A DNA stretch of 64,000 bases, from positions 1 to 64,000 of the forward strand of contig JANBPK010001068.1 in the NCBI GenBank assembly GCA_027579435.1. Direction: 5' to 3'. This stretch comes from Candolleomyces eurysporus (taxonomy: Eukaryota; Basidiomycota; Agaricomycetes; Agaricales; Psathyrellaceae). Made by a program: the position numbers and the translations under genes. A model generated the notes under the pieces. It worked only from the letters and a program-made list of their open reading frames with translations, made no database searches and had not been told where the DNA came from. Positions 44,348 to 56,304 of this stretch are shown one piece after another. Each line of letters begins with the position of its first letter. Positions within the stretch are counted from its first letter, which is position 1.

Positions 44348-47300
44348 TCAAGACCTAAACCCCATCGCCTTCGCAGCAATGGCATCAGGCGTGGGTTGAA
44401 TATGAACCTCCCTCGCGGACTCTGCCTGCTCTTCCCCCCNTCTCTGGCTCCTTAATGGTAGGCAAGGAGGATGTCGGAAGTGTAACCTTAACTATAGGGG
44501 CACTCTCCTGCTTCATCGAGCTCGCTTGTCGTATCATTTCCAGCTCCCCGAGTAAAGTCGAGTGTCGATAAGCCAAGCGGATATCAGGGACGTTGGTCTA
44601 GATAAAGTCGCTTAGCTTAAAGCGGATGAGAGATAGAGGTGGAGGGGGCTAGTTACCTTGTTGATATCGTTACCAGCAGCTCCTGGGAGGTACCAGTTGC
44701 TGCCTAACCAGTGTCGCTTGATCTCCATTTCGAATCCGCTCTGCCGGACGGAGTTGCGCGCCAGCTCCGCTAAAGAGCTCTGAGGGAATTTGTAAATCTG
44801 GAGAGAGAGCAATCAATATGACGTTCTGCTGATCGTAGACGAGAGATGTCAACTTACATGAGCTGCCACGCTGTACTCCTCCAACAGAGGTTCCTAAACA
44901 GACAGCAAAGTCAGAGGACGATGAAACATACTTGCAGAGGAACAGCTCACCTTGGTGAAATGGAACTGCAGCGGATCGTCGGTACTCAAACTAACGTTCA
45001 GCCCAGTCTTGAAGAAATCGGGAAGGGGGTTTCGCTCATAGGTCAAGAACAACGCATTGTTGCTCAGAGGGCTCATCGCAATACCGATCTGTCTAAGATA
45101 GAACAGATACTGCAACGCCGGGACTTTACGAAGCAAGATCCCATGGGAGATGGAATGGGATGTCAAGAACGCCGACGTAAGATGGTCGGTGTCCCCAGCT
45201 TCTCCACAATGAGGTCGGAAAACGAACGTATCTAATTTGATTTGATACGTTCGTCAGATTAACCCCGAAGTGAGTAGACGTGAACTCACTGAAACCCCGC
45301 AAGCGACGCCAATTATTCAAACTGGCCATATTGGCGAACATGTAGTAGATCCAGTAAGAGTATGGTGGAGATTGAGGAAGATCCCAAAGCCGAGGATAAG
45401 GGAACTTCTTGTGAATTCTCCTCTCGATTTTCGATTCATCGTCGACGGTGTCGAACCCGATCACACGTTGGAGGAATATATGAAGTTCGGGATGGCTTTG
45501 GGGATTTTGCGTCACTTCGAACAGAGGTCGGAAAACGTCTGAGAGAGGGCGTTAGTGACCGGTTTGAAGCGAGGAAAGACAGGCCAGACTGGCCAGTGTG
45601 CACATACTTGTAACAATGTCTTCGAAGGTTTTTACTGATCCGTTGGCCTTGTACACCTCGTACAAGCGCGGAATCTGGATGAGCCACCGTACGTTGTGAG
45701 AGTAGAGCTTGTGATTGATCACCCATCGCGCAAGTTTGTCCCACTCGTCCGGTGTTCGGCCGTAGATGCTGATTCGCCACTCTACGTTCTGCGATACGAT
45801 AAGGTTACCAAGCTTCATAGAAAGAATCGGAAAGTATATACCTGGTACTTGCTTTGCTCCAAGTCGGTCATCAGTTCTACATCAAAGTTTAGCGAAATTC
45901 GAACACGAATCGTTGGGTGGGGTTCGCTCACCTTTTGTTAACTCGGCAAGGTAACGCCCTTGGATGTAATTATCAGTTTTTAAGAATATTTCTCGCAGCC
46001 TGGATTCTCCGATCGGGTTATACTTCAGATTAAACTTATCGAAGCGATGGAAGGAATCTTGATGAGCATGCATGTCCAAAGTGTCGATGGAAAGATCGTA
46101 AGCAGTAAGCTTGAGCGATTCGAACACCTGGGAGAGCGTCAACTCTTGCCCGTCACGGAATATCACCACGTCCTGAATATACGGTAAGAACGGTAGGCAT
46201 GTCATTCGTTGAGGAGAAGCGTACGTCGGGACTCCGCTTCATTTTCGACTTGATGAATCGGAGCAAGTGCTTTTGATTCATGCTGCTCGAATGGTGGATG
46301 TGGGTGTCCACCTTACGCACGTTGTAGAAGTCCCTGGGAGAGCTTGAATCCGAGAAGCCTTGCTCTCCTTGAGATTAGGGACGCACCTATGGGGAACTCG
46401 CTGAGGGGGCGTTAGAATTAGGACCCGGAGAGCGGAGGGCTACACACCTTCATATCGGCCATTTCCTGGAACTCGTTCAAGAGACTATACATCGTGAACT
46501 TGCTCGCCAGATATTTCAATCGTCTGTATGCGAACGATTTCGTAGGCCCATCAGCAATGACGCTGAGCACGTATTCAAGATCTATGAAATATTCGCGGAT
46601 ATCGGGGATATCGAATGCGGGTTTATCTTTCTCCTCTGAAAGAGTCGAAGCATCAGTTCCTGAGGGCAGTCCAACAAGTCAAGTAGAAAACGCACCTTTT
46701 CCGTCGTCATAAACCTGGTATACACCTTTCACATCCATCTTAAAAGACCACCCCTCTATAGGGCCCGGTATTTCGCATTTTCCGAAATCGAAATTGTCAC
46801 CATGCGCATGATTTTGACCAGTAGCACTGACAACTTGGTCCTGCTTCCAGTGCCAGTGTGGGGGAGGAGGCTCTGGATAGATCTTCCATTTCTCAAATCC
46901 TGGGTTTGGATGATCCGTCTTCGACAAGGAACGCAAGTTGGTATCGGGTCTAACCCCGCATACATCAGCACCCTTCTCGTCGACGCCCTTGAAGACACCA
47001 TCGTAGTCTCGAGGGTCGTCTCCGAGCCTCTGGCGGGATTTGAGCATGTATTTATCGCGAATGTCGAGGCATTTCTGAAATGCCTGTAGAAGATGGGCTT
47101 GCTCTGCGTTGAGGATATCTGTGGTGGCCAATCATGAGCATGGTTCACGATGGTAGTCGATAGAACGCGCACCCGTAGCATGGGCCTCCCCCGACCACAA
47201 CTGCTCCTTCAAACCGCGATCGTCCTCTTCCTCCTCATAGAACGGATCCGAGCCTACAGGGCTTTGGTGAATTAGGTTTTGCCTTGCACTTCCAACGTCA

Positions 47301-47542
47301 GAAATGGCGTCCGATGCTCGACGATGGTAAATCCGCTTTTCTTCAATCTAATCTCTTCCAAAGTCAGAATATCGACGCATCGAAGAGTCAAGATGATGAA
47401 CCTGCTGAAGGCTTCGCTCTTCTCCATACCCAAAATACCCATCCTTAGATTCGGGAATGTGCAAACCACTAGCATTTGACGATCCTCCGCTCGGGGATGC
47501 CTGGCTGGTTGGAGAGGGCTGCAGGTTGTTAGGGTCAGCCAT
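44348..47542 (-). CDS. AMD1: AMP deaminase
   Basis: Cytosolic enzyme turning AMP into IMP and ammonia. Many exons on the minus strand, starting [14 protein letters not shown] at 47542. The early introns include GTTCAT..GATTAG (RSLQQ to [14 protein letters not shown]). Family blocks occur in order: [36 protein letters not shown] with metal-binding His, GGY-region helices, [29 protein letters not shown], and the catalytic [20 protein letters not shown]. The N at 44440 adds a base: dropping it replaces an early stop at 44385 with a tail ending [10 protein letters not shown] and TGA at 44348. Expected length is above 800 residues. Confidence 0.9.
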
Positions 47543-47843
47543 CGCGCCAGTGAAGAGGGTGGGCGTCGATCTGGATGGCGATATAACGCGAATTTATTGA
47601 AAAGATAAGGATTTTGAATATCGCAGGACTATCGTGTTGCTCGTGGTGTTGGAGCTGAGGGCAGAGCAATTGCCTTACCTGCCATGCGGTTTGTGATGGC
47701 TTGCATGGACCGACGGACTGCTTGGTCCGATGTCGGCATGTTGACTATTTGAATTCGAATATTATTTCATCCGCCAGGGGATGCCAACACGCGGAACAGA
47801 GGTATAAACGAGGGTCATGGTATATGTACAGAAGAAAAACCAT
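47543..47843. other. Spacer between AMP deaminase and ORC6
   Basis: About 300 bp upstream of the AMP deaminase start; nothing else seen. Confidence 0.5.
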
Positions 47844-49158
47844 CTACGCCGCTACCAGCTGAAAGGTAGTTAGCCCATACTGCTGGAACAGCTCCAGCTT
47901 CCGTGCTTCTCCAAGCTTCATCAGCTTTCTGAGACGAGGATCCCTTGCAGACCATCGTCTCTGCTCCTGGTAGACAGGTCTGAACCGACGGAAGGTTCGA
48001 GAGTACGGCTCATCATCTTCACTGACCTCCGCTTCCTCCATCTCAACATCCGGAGCTTCATCCACTGGAAGGATAGCCTTTTTCAGCGGAGAACCTTTGG
48101 AGGTTGCTGCCGTTCGAGATCTACGAGGTGTTTGAGGCAGCTCGTCGAGAGTTCGTCGTGAGGACGAGGCGGCAGGGAAGAGTTGTTTAGACGGGGATTT
48201 GGATGGGGAAGAATCTAATTTTCTCTTCTTCGTGGGTGTTTCTGGGAAGAACATGGCATCGTCATCGTCGTCTTCAGCGTTGACTGCTCTTGAGGGTGTT
48301 GCTGTCGGTGTTGCAGTTGCTTCAGGCGCAGGTCGCTTCTTCACCGATTCTTTGGTCAAAATCTCGCGATGCTGGCGCACTGAGCGGCGAGGAGTGGCCG
48401 TAGCAGCTCGCTTGGTTGGTGAAGGCGTTCGCGCTGTAGCAGTTTTGGTTTCCTCAACAATTTTCTTTCGCAGCGGCGCCAACTTCTTGGTCAATGCAGC
48501 ACACATATCCGTGATCTTTTTTGCGGACGCGCCATGCTCCTGGCCGAATATCCGGACGTCTGGCAGTTCGTGGACCTGGAACAGTTCGGTCAGAAGAGCA
48601 TAGAGAAATGCAGTAATTAGGCTCACCTTGGCAGCGGCGCATACCCAATAGACAATGGTGCAAATCATTTCGTGAGTCCTGAGGTCGGTAGCTTTCATCC
48701 CCAAAGCCTTCGCATCCCTTTCCACCTGCGTGCAGTACTTTTCGAGCTGAGTTCTCAAGAGAGGGTGTGACACGTATTTGTCCAGGAGAGAGGCATAAGA
48801 TTCCTGTTTCCTCGTCGAGGTTCCGACGTCCAGAGCAGCGTGAACGATTCGCAACGCCTTGTTGAATGCAGCCTTGTCGAGACATGCAGCATTCTGGGCA
48901 GTAAACTCGGTAATTTCACCATTACCGAGCCTGAATGGGATATTTGAGCACTAGAGGCAGCACGAGTAGCAGGTAGACATACTGTTCAGATGCTAGGAGA
49001 GCACAGATTGGCGCCAGACTTGTCGACAGTTGCCCCAATTCATGCCCCGAGCCTGCTGCAGTTTTGGGCTTCGCCTTGAGCAACAGTGCCATCGCCCTCT
49101 CGACTGTTTCTGGACCGCATCCCATGCCCTCTAGCTTCATTTTCTCTCTTTGCGACAT
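47844..49158 (-). CDS. ORC6: Origin recognition complex subunit 6
   Basis: DNA-binding subunit of ORC, which marks replication origins. The start MSQREKMKLEGMGCGPETVERA and PICALLASEQ, continued after a short intron by LGNGEITEFTAQNAACLDKA, fit the TFIIB-like N-terminal fold of fungal ORC6, with ATDLRTHEMICTIVYWVC in the second helical repeat. A long Ser/Pro/Lys linker with several S/T-P sites (possible CDK sites) follows. The C-terminus is basic/helical (RTFRRFRPVYQEQRRWSARD). A 51-nt segment after AAAK (GTGAGC..TTCCAG) is read as an intron although it is in frame. Confidence 0.8.
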
Positions 49159-49431
49159 CGTACGCGTTGGTAGACTGGAGAGTTCGTCGTCGTCGTTGTG
49201 GTCGTCGTCACGTCGTCACCGCATCCGAATGTCACACCGCATAACGCGTTTCTGTCACACCCCGTGTAATGACGTAACGCGACAGAGCGCGACCGTGACC
49301 AGGTAGATCAGCTGAGTACCAGCAGAAACTCGTAGAATAATTCCATGTTCGCCTGCTCAATGTAAGCCTTAGATAGCTTTCTCAGGCTGAGCAGCATCTG
49401 CTGGTAATATCTCCACTCTTTGCTGATTTGA
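49159..49431. other. Spacer upstream of ORC6
   Basis: Short CGTCGT-rich tract at about 49183-49215; no gene seen. Confidence 0.5.
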
Positions 49432-49960
49432 TCAACGGACACCAAAGATGCTCCCAGCTTGACCGGTAATCTTGAGGGAACACTTTAAGATTGAGCCTTC
49501 GAGCCAGACAACCAGGCCTTCTGCCACATACCGCCACAGAATGGACTCCGCATCTTCAGAGAGGCACGATTGGATTGGATCGTCAGTCTCGAGTAGCCTT
49601 AATGCCATGAACGGCGCTGTTCCTGTTCGCTCGAGTCTTTGGGCTGTGGAAGATGGTTGGCTTAGAGTGACAAGAGATAGCCTGGAGCACATTGTGACTT
49701 AGTCGGAGAAGGCCCACCTGAACAGCAGCCGTTCGAGAGGCTGGGCTTCTTGGTAGGTCATATGGAGTCCCCGTTGTCATCGGCCTTCCTCTTGAAGTCG
49801 CTAGAGTGTGCTTTGGTACGAGCCGACGGATCCAGAGTCTGGAAGTCGTGGCCCAACCATTTCACCTGGGTCTTGTGAACTACAATGGTCATCAATAAAA
49901 TCGCAAACGCTCTGTCAATGATATCCTGCATGTACTCTAGTTCTTGTGGCGTTGGATCTT
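49432..49960 (-). pseudogene. Possible FunK1-type kinase remnant
   Basis: On the minus strand, RTGTAPFMALRLLE followed by LSEDAESILW resembles the RTGT.PFMA...L..HDLES segment of fungal FunK1 kinases. Further 5', a frame with MQDIIDRAFAILLMTIVVH and HDFQTLDPSART is open but cannot be joined in phase. No catalytic loop remains. Weakly supported. Confidence 0.35.
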
Positions 49961-50534
49961 CGCTTCACTCAGTGTCGGAAGGCGAAAGGAGTACTTTCGT
50001 ATCTACAACTCGTCACCTCGAGATCTCGCTGCTAGATATATTCGAGTGAAGTCGAGCAATTTTAATATGTGAAGTACATAGCGGACACAAATAGATTAAC
50101 AATCTATCGATCACCGGCGAGAATTTAAGACGAGGAAGGCTGCAGGCTGGATTCGATGGTCATATAGCAACTTGATAGAGAGAAACCGCAAATCATGATA
50201 AAATGGAAAAATGTGCCCGAGATATGAGTCCCTGCTGCCTACAAATCGCTAGCTAGCGGTCAATCTTCTTCCCTGATCTCCTCTTCCCTCACCTTTCAGT
50301 CCCATTCCTGTCCAGAGGGTTGCTTAAAGACAAGGCGGCTCGCTCTTGGTCGAACGGAGCCTTTACTCCATACGGCCATGCCTTGGGACAAGAATCCAAC
50401 CCAAAGATCTGATCAGCACTGGGGTACGGAGCCCGTGTAACTCAAACTTCTTCTATAAACTCCTAAATTTCATTCACGCCATTCGAATCATTGCAGGAGA
50501 AGACAGATACTCAAATGGGAACAAATCTTCGACC
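49961..50534. other. No identifiable gene
   Basis: Nothing supported on either strand. Confidence 0.5.
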
Positions 50535-50795
50535 TAAGAAATGTCTCCCGGTGGAATCCCCTCCTTCGGTGCAGTCAGACTAACCAAGACGTCAGGCTTC
50601 AATCCCATCCCAAGATTCCCCTTCTCCACATCCCATCCGGAATGGAAGGGATGTCGACAAAGCCTACAATATCCAGTCTCGACTCCGCGAGCAACGGGAG
50701 GACTTTCTTGAATAGAGCTCCAACTAGTGCCGCAGAGTGGTAATGTCGTGCGTATTTCAGCGTACGCGCTATATGTGGTGCGTGTCTTATAGCCA
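50535..50795 (-). pseudogene. NAD(P)H-hydrate epimerase (YjeF_N) fragment
   Basis: The minus strand encodes GALFKKVLPLLAESRLDIVGF then VDIPS; after a shift it continues GWDVEKGNLGMGLKPDVLVS then LTAPKE, and stops at GIPPGDIS. This is the conserved core of the epimerase that repairs damaged NAD(P)HX. An extra ATTCC (a TTCCA/TTCC duplication) between PS and GW breaks the frame. The 5' part of the gene and the C-terminus are missing. It abuts the 3' end of the G4 GTPase gene, so it was captured during rearrangement. Confidence 0.72.
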
Positions 50796-50818
50796 TCTCT
50801 TAGAATACATTCAAATTG

Positions 50819-52824
50819 CTAGGGCTTCTTGATGATCCAAATCTCTTCATCTCCTCCGAGCTTATCGTACAGGTTGATCCTTGCTCTTGTATGTTCGTAT
50901 TGATTGCTGAGTCGGCCTACCGAAATGACTCGGCCGTCGTATTTGTCCCAGTTGTTGGAGCTAATTCTAAAGGTGGAAGATCACAGCTCCGGTCAGAATT
51001 TACAGAGGAGTCATTCGGGCATGATACGATGATGCTGGTAGTGATGCTCACCGGAATTCATCAGGCACGCGGAGTGTTTTGGAAAGGCGCCAGAACGTCG
51101 GAAACGAGGTCTCATCTGCCCTGAGCGTGCCTCGGCTTGTGAGGCAAACATACTGGTCAGTTCGGACTGATTTGATTGACCAGGTGTTGCCATCGTCGCT
51201 TTCGAATACCCACTTTTTTTTNAGTTTATTTGAATCCGTGAGTTTATGATATTTGGCGACATTTCGGTGAAAAAGGGCTTACCTGTTGACGAGAATCGTT
51301 TTCGTTATATGCTCTCATACGAACTGGAAATCTCATCAGATGTCAATCCACAAAGAGTTGGAAGCAGATGCTCACGGTATTGATTGTCCCGTTCGAGAGT
51401 CGCAAAAAGTTTGTGTTTCTTATTGTACAGGGTGTAAGTCTCGCCAGAGACGATACTGCGATATTTGACTTCGCCGCCGTCGCGTTCATTACGGACGTGG
51501 GCAGAGTAACTGGGGGAAGATATCGCCATATCCTTAATTCTCTCCTCCAATTTGGTCTTCTCCTGAAATTCCCGTCGTTCGGTGATCTCTACCCCCTGGC
51601 GCAACCTAGCTTCAGCTCGAGCCTCTGGACGGCTTCGCTTTTCCGCCTCATGAGTGGCGGCTTGCCCGCGTTTGCGTTCCGCCTCGGCGAATCGCTCTTG
51701 GAGCAACTGGTACCGTCTCGCTTGGTCTCGTTTCTCCTCTTCCAGTTTCTCCAAGAGGTGACGAACCCTCTCAGCTTCCTCGAGCTGTTCCTTCATTGTT
51801 TCTTCGTCCCTCTCATGCCTCGCTTCCTCTGCCGCCTCAAACTGCGCTTTGAGCCTCAGCTCGTACCGGTGAGCGAGCTCTGCCAGCTTCTTGTCTAGAG
51901 CCATCCCAGCACCTGTTTGGGTGATGTCCTTGTGCTGATCAACAATCTCTTTCTGGATATCCAAAGCGATCGGATGGTTTTTCAAGATCTGACGAATAAC
52001 CGCACGCGCACTGTCCACCGTATCCTTCGCGTGGTGCATCATTACAGCGCCGTTGGCTATCGCGGGCTTGAAGAAATCGTCTAGGCTGGCGAGCTCCGCG
52101 ACTCGACGATGGCCCTCCATTTCGGTGGAGAGGCGGGACCACATGTTGGTCATTATGACAACGTTCCGGAGGAAGGGGTCTCCGCAGAGCCCGCGGAAGA
52201 TACCAAAGTTGGTTTTGGCAAGGCCGCCGACGCGGAGATCGGAAATGCGGTGAACGTAGATGATTCCGTGGAGAGTTTGGCCTTTACGGTATCTAAGAAA
52301 TCAACATTCGTGAATAGCTGGCGACTCTGAGGTTCATACATTAATCGCCCACGTACTGTTTCTCCAGTTCGAACGCGATGATTCTCAGAATTTCAGTTTC
52401 ACTCTTGTTCGTATCGTCGAAACCTGGAGTATCAAACAAGACGATCCGGCGACCGTCCAGATCGAACGTGTCCGCACGTTCAACGGCATCCGTGCACGAC
52501 TGGATCGAGTGCCCAACTTGGAGTTTGTTGGGCGATTGGGTGGCTAGGTTTATGAACTGTCAACAGAGGGGAAGCGTAGTGAGAACAACATGAAAGGAGA
52601 TATGAGGAAACTCACGGCAGATTTTCCGCTCCCAGTCAAGCCCATTACGCTAGTAGTGGAGCGTCGACAGGGCGATTGAGCAAGTACTAACAGTCAATAA
52701 GCGAGGGAGAGACTAACGCTATGAGCACATCCTGTACAAACCCATTGAGTACCAATCAAGACAATGGTTGGGAGCGGCGTACATTGTCTGTAGGGTTAAT
52801 GCCCTGTCCGACGGTATCTGTCAT
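50819..52824 (-). CDS. P-loop GTPase with coiled coil and lectin-like C-terminus (G4)
   Basis: Eight exons on the minus strand, from MTDTVGQGINPTDN at 52824 to the final exon 50819-50966, give 518 residues. G domain motifs: GLTGSGKSA, LFDTPGFDDTNKSE, MTNMW. Coiled coil, then a clearly diverged tail: RSIVSGETYTLYNKKHKLFATL, WSIKSVRTDQYVCLTSRG and the end EEIWIIKKP instead of the E(E/G)C(N/D) of its paralogues. It is the most divergent intact member and the only one on the minus strand. An N lies in an intron at 51222. Confidence 0.87.
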
Positions 52825-53393
52825 AGTGGAGAATCTGTAAGCTTAATCGACGTCCGAGTTGGAAGAGGGAAGAGGTCAGGGAGCCGATGTCACCTACGAG
52901 TCATAGATATACCATCCAGTCGTCGAGACGCCGAGTCCATCCTTTGCACAGCGCTTGTCATACTTGCAATGTGTTTGCTTCAAGCAGATAAACCTCGATG
53001 CACACATGAGGCAGGCACCGTCTGGATTCAATAAAATATCGATGTGATTTGTGATGCGGTGAGTGGTCACTTGCTTTCCTCGAGGTAAAAGCGTGGCAGG
53101 TGTTAAGGCGCCGGCGATACGCTACATTCAGGGAAGCCTATTAGGCAGCCTCCCCGTTGGTACCTGGAAATCTGAAAGAAATGGCCTCATTTCTGATACG
53201 AGCTAGAATCGATTGAATGCCTATCGTATTTGGTGCATCTAAGCTGGTTGCCTATTTGTGACTTTTACTGAACGCGACTCTTGGTCCAAGTCTTATAATT
53301 GTCATCCGAACGGGAGCGTAGAGCCCATCACGAGAAGGCTAAGGCCATCGATTTCATTAGTGGAACATGCTGTGATATGGCCTAGATAGACGC
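52825..53393. other. Upstream region of G4
   Basis: Parts of the shared GTPase promoter are recognisable but diverged, e.g. the cgaggtttatctgc region near 52985 on the complementary strand. No gene seen. Confidence 0.4.
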
Positions 53394-53620
53394 CTACCTC
53401 CCCGGAGCTATCGCTGGCAGGTGATCCATTGAAGAGCCTGGCTTGGAGCAAGCGTCACACAGCTGTTGGGGACATACCCTTGCGCACCGCCTTCCGTCAT
53501 AGACTTGCGACGTGCGAATTGGAGTCCACCGGTCCAAAAAGAATGCCAGAAGAACAAATGACAGTAGGGCAAATGCGTCAAGCATAAAGATACCTGCGAC
53601 GAGACCCAGTTTCAAAATAA
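53394..53620 (-). pseudogene. Fragment of multicopy gene X (copy X4)
   Basis: Best-preserved open copy: LVAGIFMLDAFALLSFVLLA, then RWTPIRTSQVYDGRRCARVC, then MDHLPAIAPGR followed by a GT donor. One hydrophobic segment plus a basic, Cys-bearing stretch. Orientation matches G4. No parent gene can be assembled and no family is recognised. Confidence 0.5.
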
Positions 53621-53639
53621 TTTATTTTGGACTGATCAG

Positions 53640-53970
53640 AACCAAGATTGGCGCCGTAGCACATTCACTTGTACTGAATACGAAGATGGTCGCTGGCCCA
53701 TGAAGTTGGGAGACCTGGGAGTCGTATACAAGGATAAGTTTAATAAGTGTATTTATAGCGGGCGGCCCTGGAAATTCTTCAGTGTTAGTCTTCTGAGCCT
53801 GCTGAAAGGCTCCGAAGACGACCATTGAGCGGGGTTGAACACCCGATTTGTTGTTGTAAGCGACGGCAGCAATCATTCAAATTGTGGTCGCTGCCTCCAT
53901 GGTGTTCGATGATGTCGAGCGCGGTCTGCACTAGGCAGCAAAGAGCAAAGAGGCGAGATAGACAAACTCA
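53640..53970 (-). pseudogene. Membrane protein pseudogene, copy M3
   Basis: The minus strand repeats the 5' end of the gene at 22533 (tctcgcctctttgctctttgctgcctagtgcagaccg, AAVAYNNKS) and then diverges. Truncated. It is oriented like G4 and opposite to the material from 54410 on, so an inversion breakpoint lies between 53970 and 54410. Confidence 0.6.
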
Positions 53971-54409
53971 ACAGCGCGAACAAGCGCAACAGGTGAGACT
54001 GGAGACCAGGGCTGGGCACGGACAAACACACCACAACACACATCCTTTTCTACAGTGTCACACAACCATGCCCAATGCAAACCTCAAAGACAATATCGCA
54101 CTCCACAGACTCCTCGGCACAGCACCTCGAAATGTCGACGATACTTCCGGAGAGCACGCTCCACACTATAGGGTGTTAGGTATGAGCACGAGGGTGTATA
54201 TCGCCTCCTGGAGAGGCGAAACGGCGTCAGACTAGGTTGCTTGCCTTGAATTGCCTCCTTTCCCAATGTTCGGCCAATTGCACACCATACTATACTTGCT
54301 CAATTTATCCTTTGAGAAAAGGGTATATGGCTCACTGCGATCACTACAAGAAGCTCTGAGCAGTGCGATAAGCTCACTGTCTTCAAGACCCTGACCACCA
54401 CAATAACCA

Positions 54410-54720
54410 ATGCCCTTAGATATCCCGTTGAACGGTGGTCGCAGGGGTGAGTGTTCACACTTTTTTNCAATACGTCGCTCGTAATTCTTATAATTTTTCC
54501 TGTTCTAGAAACGCTCCATTGCCTTTGGCTCAGGCAGTGTAAACAGGAGCAAGGTATCCACGCCTAGATCGAACAGGCCGTAGAGCCCGAGCTCTCTCAC
54601 CTTGATACTGCATAATGTCCATCTCAGCTACCGGCCCATAATGCTAAGAATCCCACCTTCACCCCGCCCAGACTATCAGAGCAAAGAGAGCTCAAGCATT
54701 GGGCGGGCCATAGGGAGATC
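54410..54720 (+). pseudogene. Aldo/keto reductase pseudogene, 5' fragment, plus strand
   Basis: ATGCCCTTAGATATCCCGTTGAACGGTGGTCGC matches AKR exon 1, followed by an intron and SIAFGSGSVN.SK, a degraded exon 2 and the DYQSKES-like start of exon 3. Stops and frameshifts. The AKR upstream blocks lie at 54240-54410. An N lies at 54467. Confidence 0.7.
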
Positions 54721-54990
54721 AACCTAGAATTTATTTTGGTTCCTCCTTATTCTCATATGCTTGCGCTGACGTAGAACCGTAGTTATGATCGCTTTCACAT
54801 TTCCCTGTCTTCCACTTTCCCTTACCACGCCTCCCTCAGAAGCTGGATCCACCCTGTCACGACCGCCAAGACTCTTTGGTCACGGTCATTCCGCTTCCTC
54901 ACTTTGACATCCATATTCTGCGTTACCCTCTTCCGTCTTCCCCTCATCATCTTTGCCGTTTGGCCGGACATCCCTGCAGCTGTGAGTATT
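54720..54990 (+). pseudogene. Membrane protein pseudogene, copy M4 (exon 2)
   Basis: 54750-54990 matches 23510-23765: the intron end, exon 2 (VMIAFTFPCLPLSLTTPPSE.. shifted) and its donor GTGAGTATTCCTT. Only this exon is present. Confidence 0.75.
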
Positions 54991-55189
54991 CCTTTCCTAC
55001 CCTTTCCACCTTCCTACAGCTGAGTGTTGATTTGGTTCACCGCTTGCGATTGACTACACCGAAATGTACACAATGCCGTCTTTAGCTGGAGCTCAGACTT
55101 GGGTCGCCAACTTTATCTTTCTGATGTCTTCTCGAAGTGCAGATGGAGCGGAAGCGTCGCCAAGATCAGTAGTATTGCCTCTCCAGGCT

Positions 55190-55400
55190 CCGAGTCATTC
55201 AACTGAGGTACTTGACGCCCTCTCCTTGTTGCCATCCGTCCTTCTGGCATTCATTTTGGTCCGGTACAAGACCGGTGGGTCCCAATTCGTACGCCCCAGG
55301 TCTACGACATAAATTGGTACGCAAGGATCTGTCCCAAACGGCATTGTGGCCATCAACGGAACATCCGCCAGCGGTAGTTCTATAGAGGTAGGCATCTATT
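55190..55400 (+). pseudogene. Fragment of multicopy gene X (copy X5)
   Basis: The ctggcattcattttggtccggtacaagaccggtgggtcccaattcgtacgcc block is shared with X3 and X6; the frame is broken soon after. Precedes the promoter and exon-1 stub of the G5 unit. Confidence 0.5.
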
Positions 55401-55765
55401 CACCTAGGTCGTATCATAATACGTCCCGTTACTGAAATCGATGGTCTTAGCCTTCCCATCTTGGGTTCTATGCTCCCGTTCAGGGTGATCGATGACAAAG
55501 AGTCGCATTAACAATAGAAGCCGCAAACAGGCCACGAGAATCGACTCAGCGACCAGCGTACACATCCCAAATACGATAGATATCCAACCAATTCTACGCA
55601 TGCTAAACATATGCATCGGGGTTCATCTAGATCTCCGCGAGGCACGGCTCGGGAACAACAGCTGAGCAAAAACACGCTTCATCCGAATGTTGTGACTGAA
55701 ACGCCACCCGCTCCACTGTCTCTTCCTTTTCGTCAATCAGATCCTGAATAAACTTACAGTCTACA

Positions 55766-55960
55766 ATGGCGGATGATACCATCAAACCGGATATCGACCT
55801 ATCGGACAAGGTATGTAGCTACCGTTGCAATCGCCATGACAGATGCTCATTGTGCTTGTACAGGTTATGCTCATCGCGTCAGTATCCCTCTCGCTCACCG
55901 ATGAGGCTCCGTACTTACCTGAAATTTCCATTTCGAACTAAGAGTCGCATTCAATAGAAG
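55766..55960 (+). pseudogene. Orphan exon 1 (and exon 2 trace) of a GTPase gene, unit G5
   Basis: ATGGCGGATGATACCATCAAACC...TCGGACAAG with a GTATGT donor, then the exon 2 trace gttatgctcatcgcgtcag. The P-loop exon and everything after are missing; the sequence re-enters the promoter region instead, 345 bp before the complete gene G5. The same arrangement precedes G6. Confidence 0.75.
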
Positions 55961-55974
55961 CCACAAACAGGCAT

Positions 55975-56304
55975 ATCTGTCCCAAATATGATGGAACCAA
56001 TTCTACGCGCATGAAGCATGAGGTGATGATCATACAAATCTCCCTTCACCCTTCACCAAAAAATCTCCGGGCGACAACACGCGTCACATAGAGTTGAATC
56101 TGCTTAATCACCTGCCTCGTTTGCGCATCGAGGCTCATTTCCCGGTAGGGAGCACGTTTCGGGGACAACAGGTGACATCCTCGGCGCTTCATGTGAAAGA
56201 TATATCAAGAGCAGGCTCGTGCGCCAGTGCGACTTGAACGCTACCCGCTCCTTTGTCTCTTGCCCTCCTGAATCAGACCCCGGTTGAACTTACGCCTTTG
56301 TACA
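55975..56304 (+). promoter_or_regulatory. Conserved GTPase-gene promoter (gene at 56305)
   Basis: Full version of the shared block: cgaggctcatttcccggtag, gagcacgtttcggggacaac, aggtgacatcctcggcgctt and GATATATCAAGAGCAGG (56209-56225), about 95 bp before the ATG. Nearly identical at 60700-61032. Confidence 0.6.

Noticed and set aside
48199..48603. Plus-strand open frame inside ORC6
   Set aside because: Shadow of the Ser/Thr/Pro-rich linker of ORC6.
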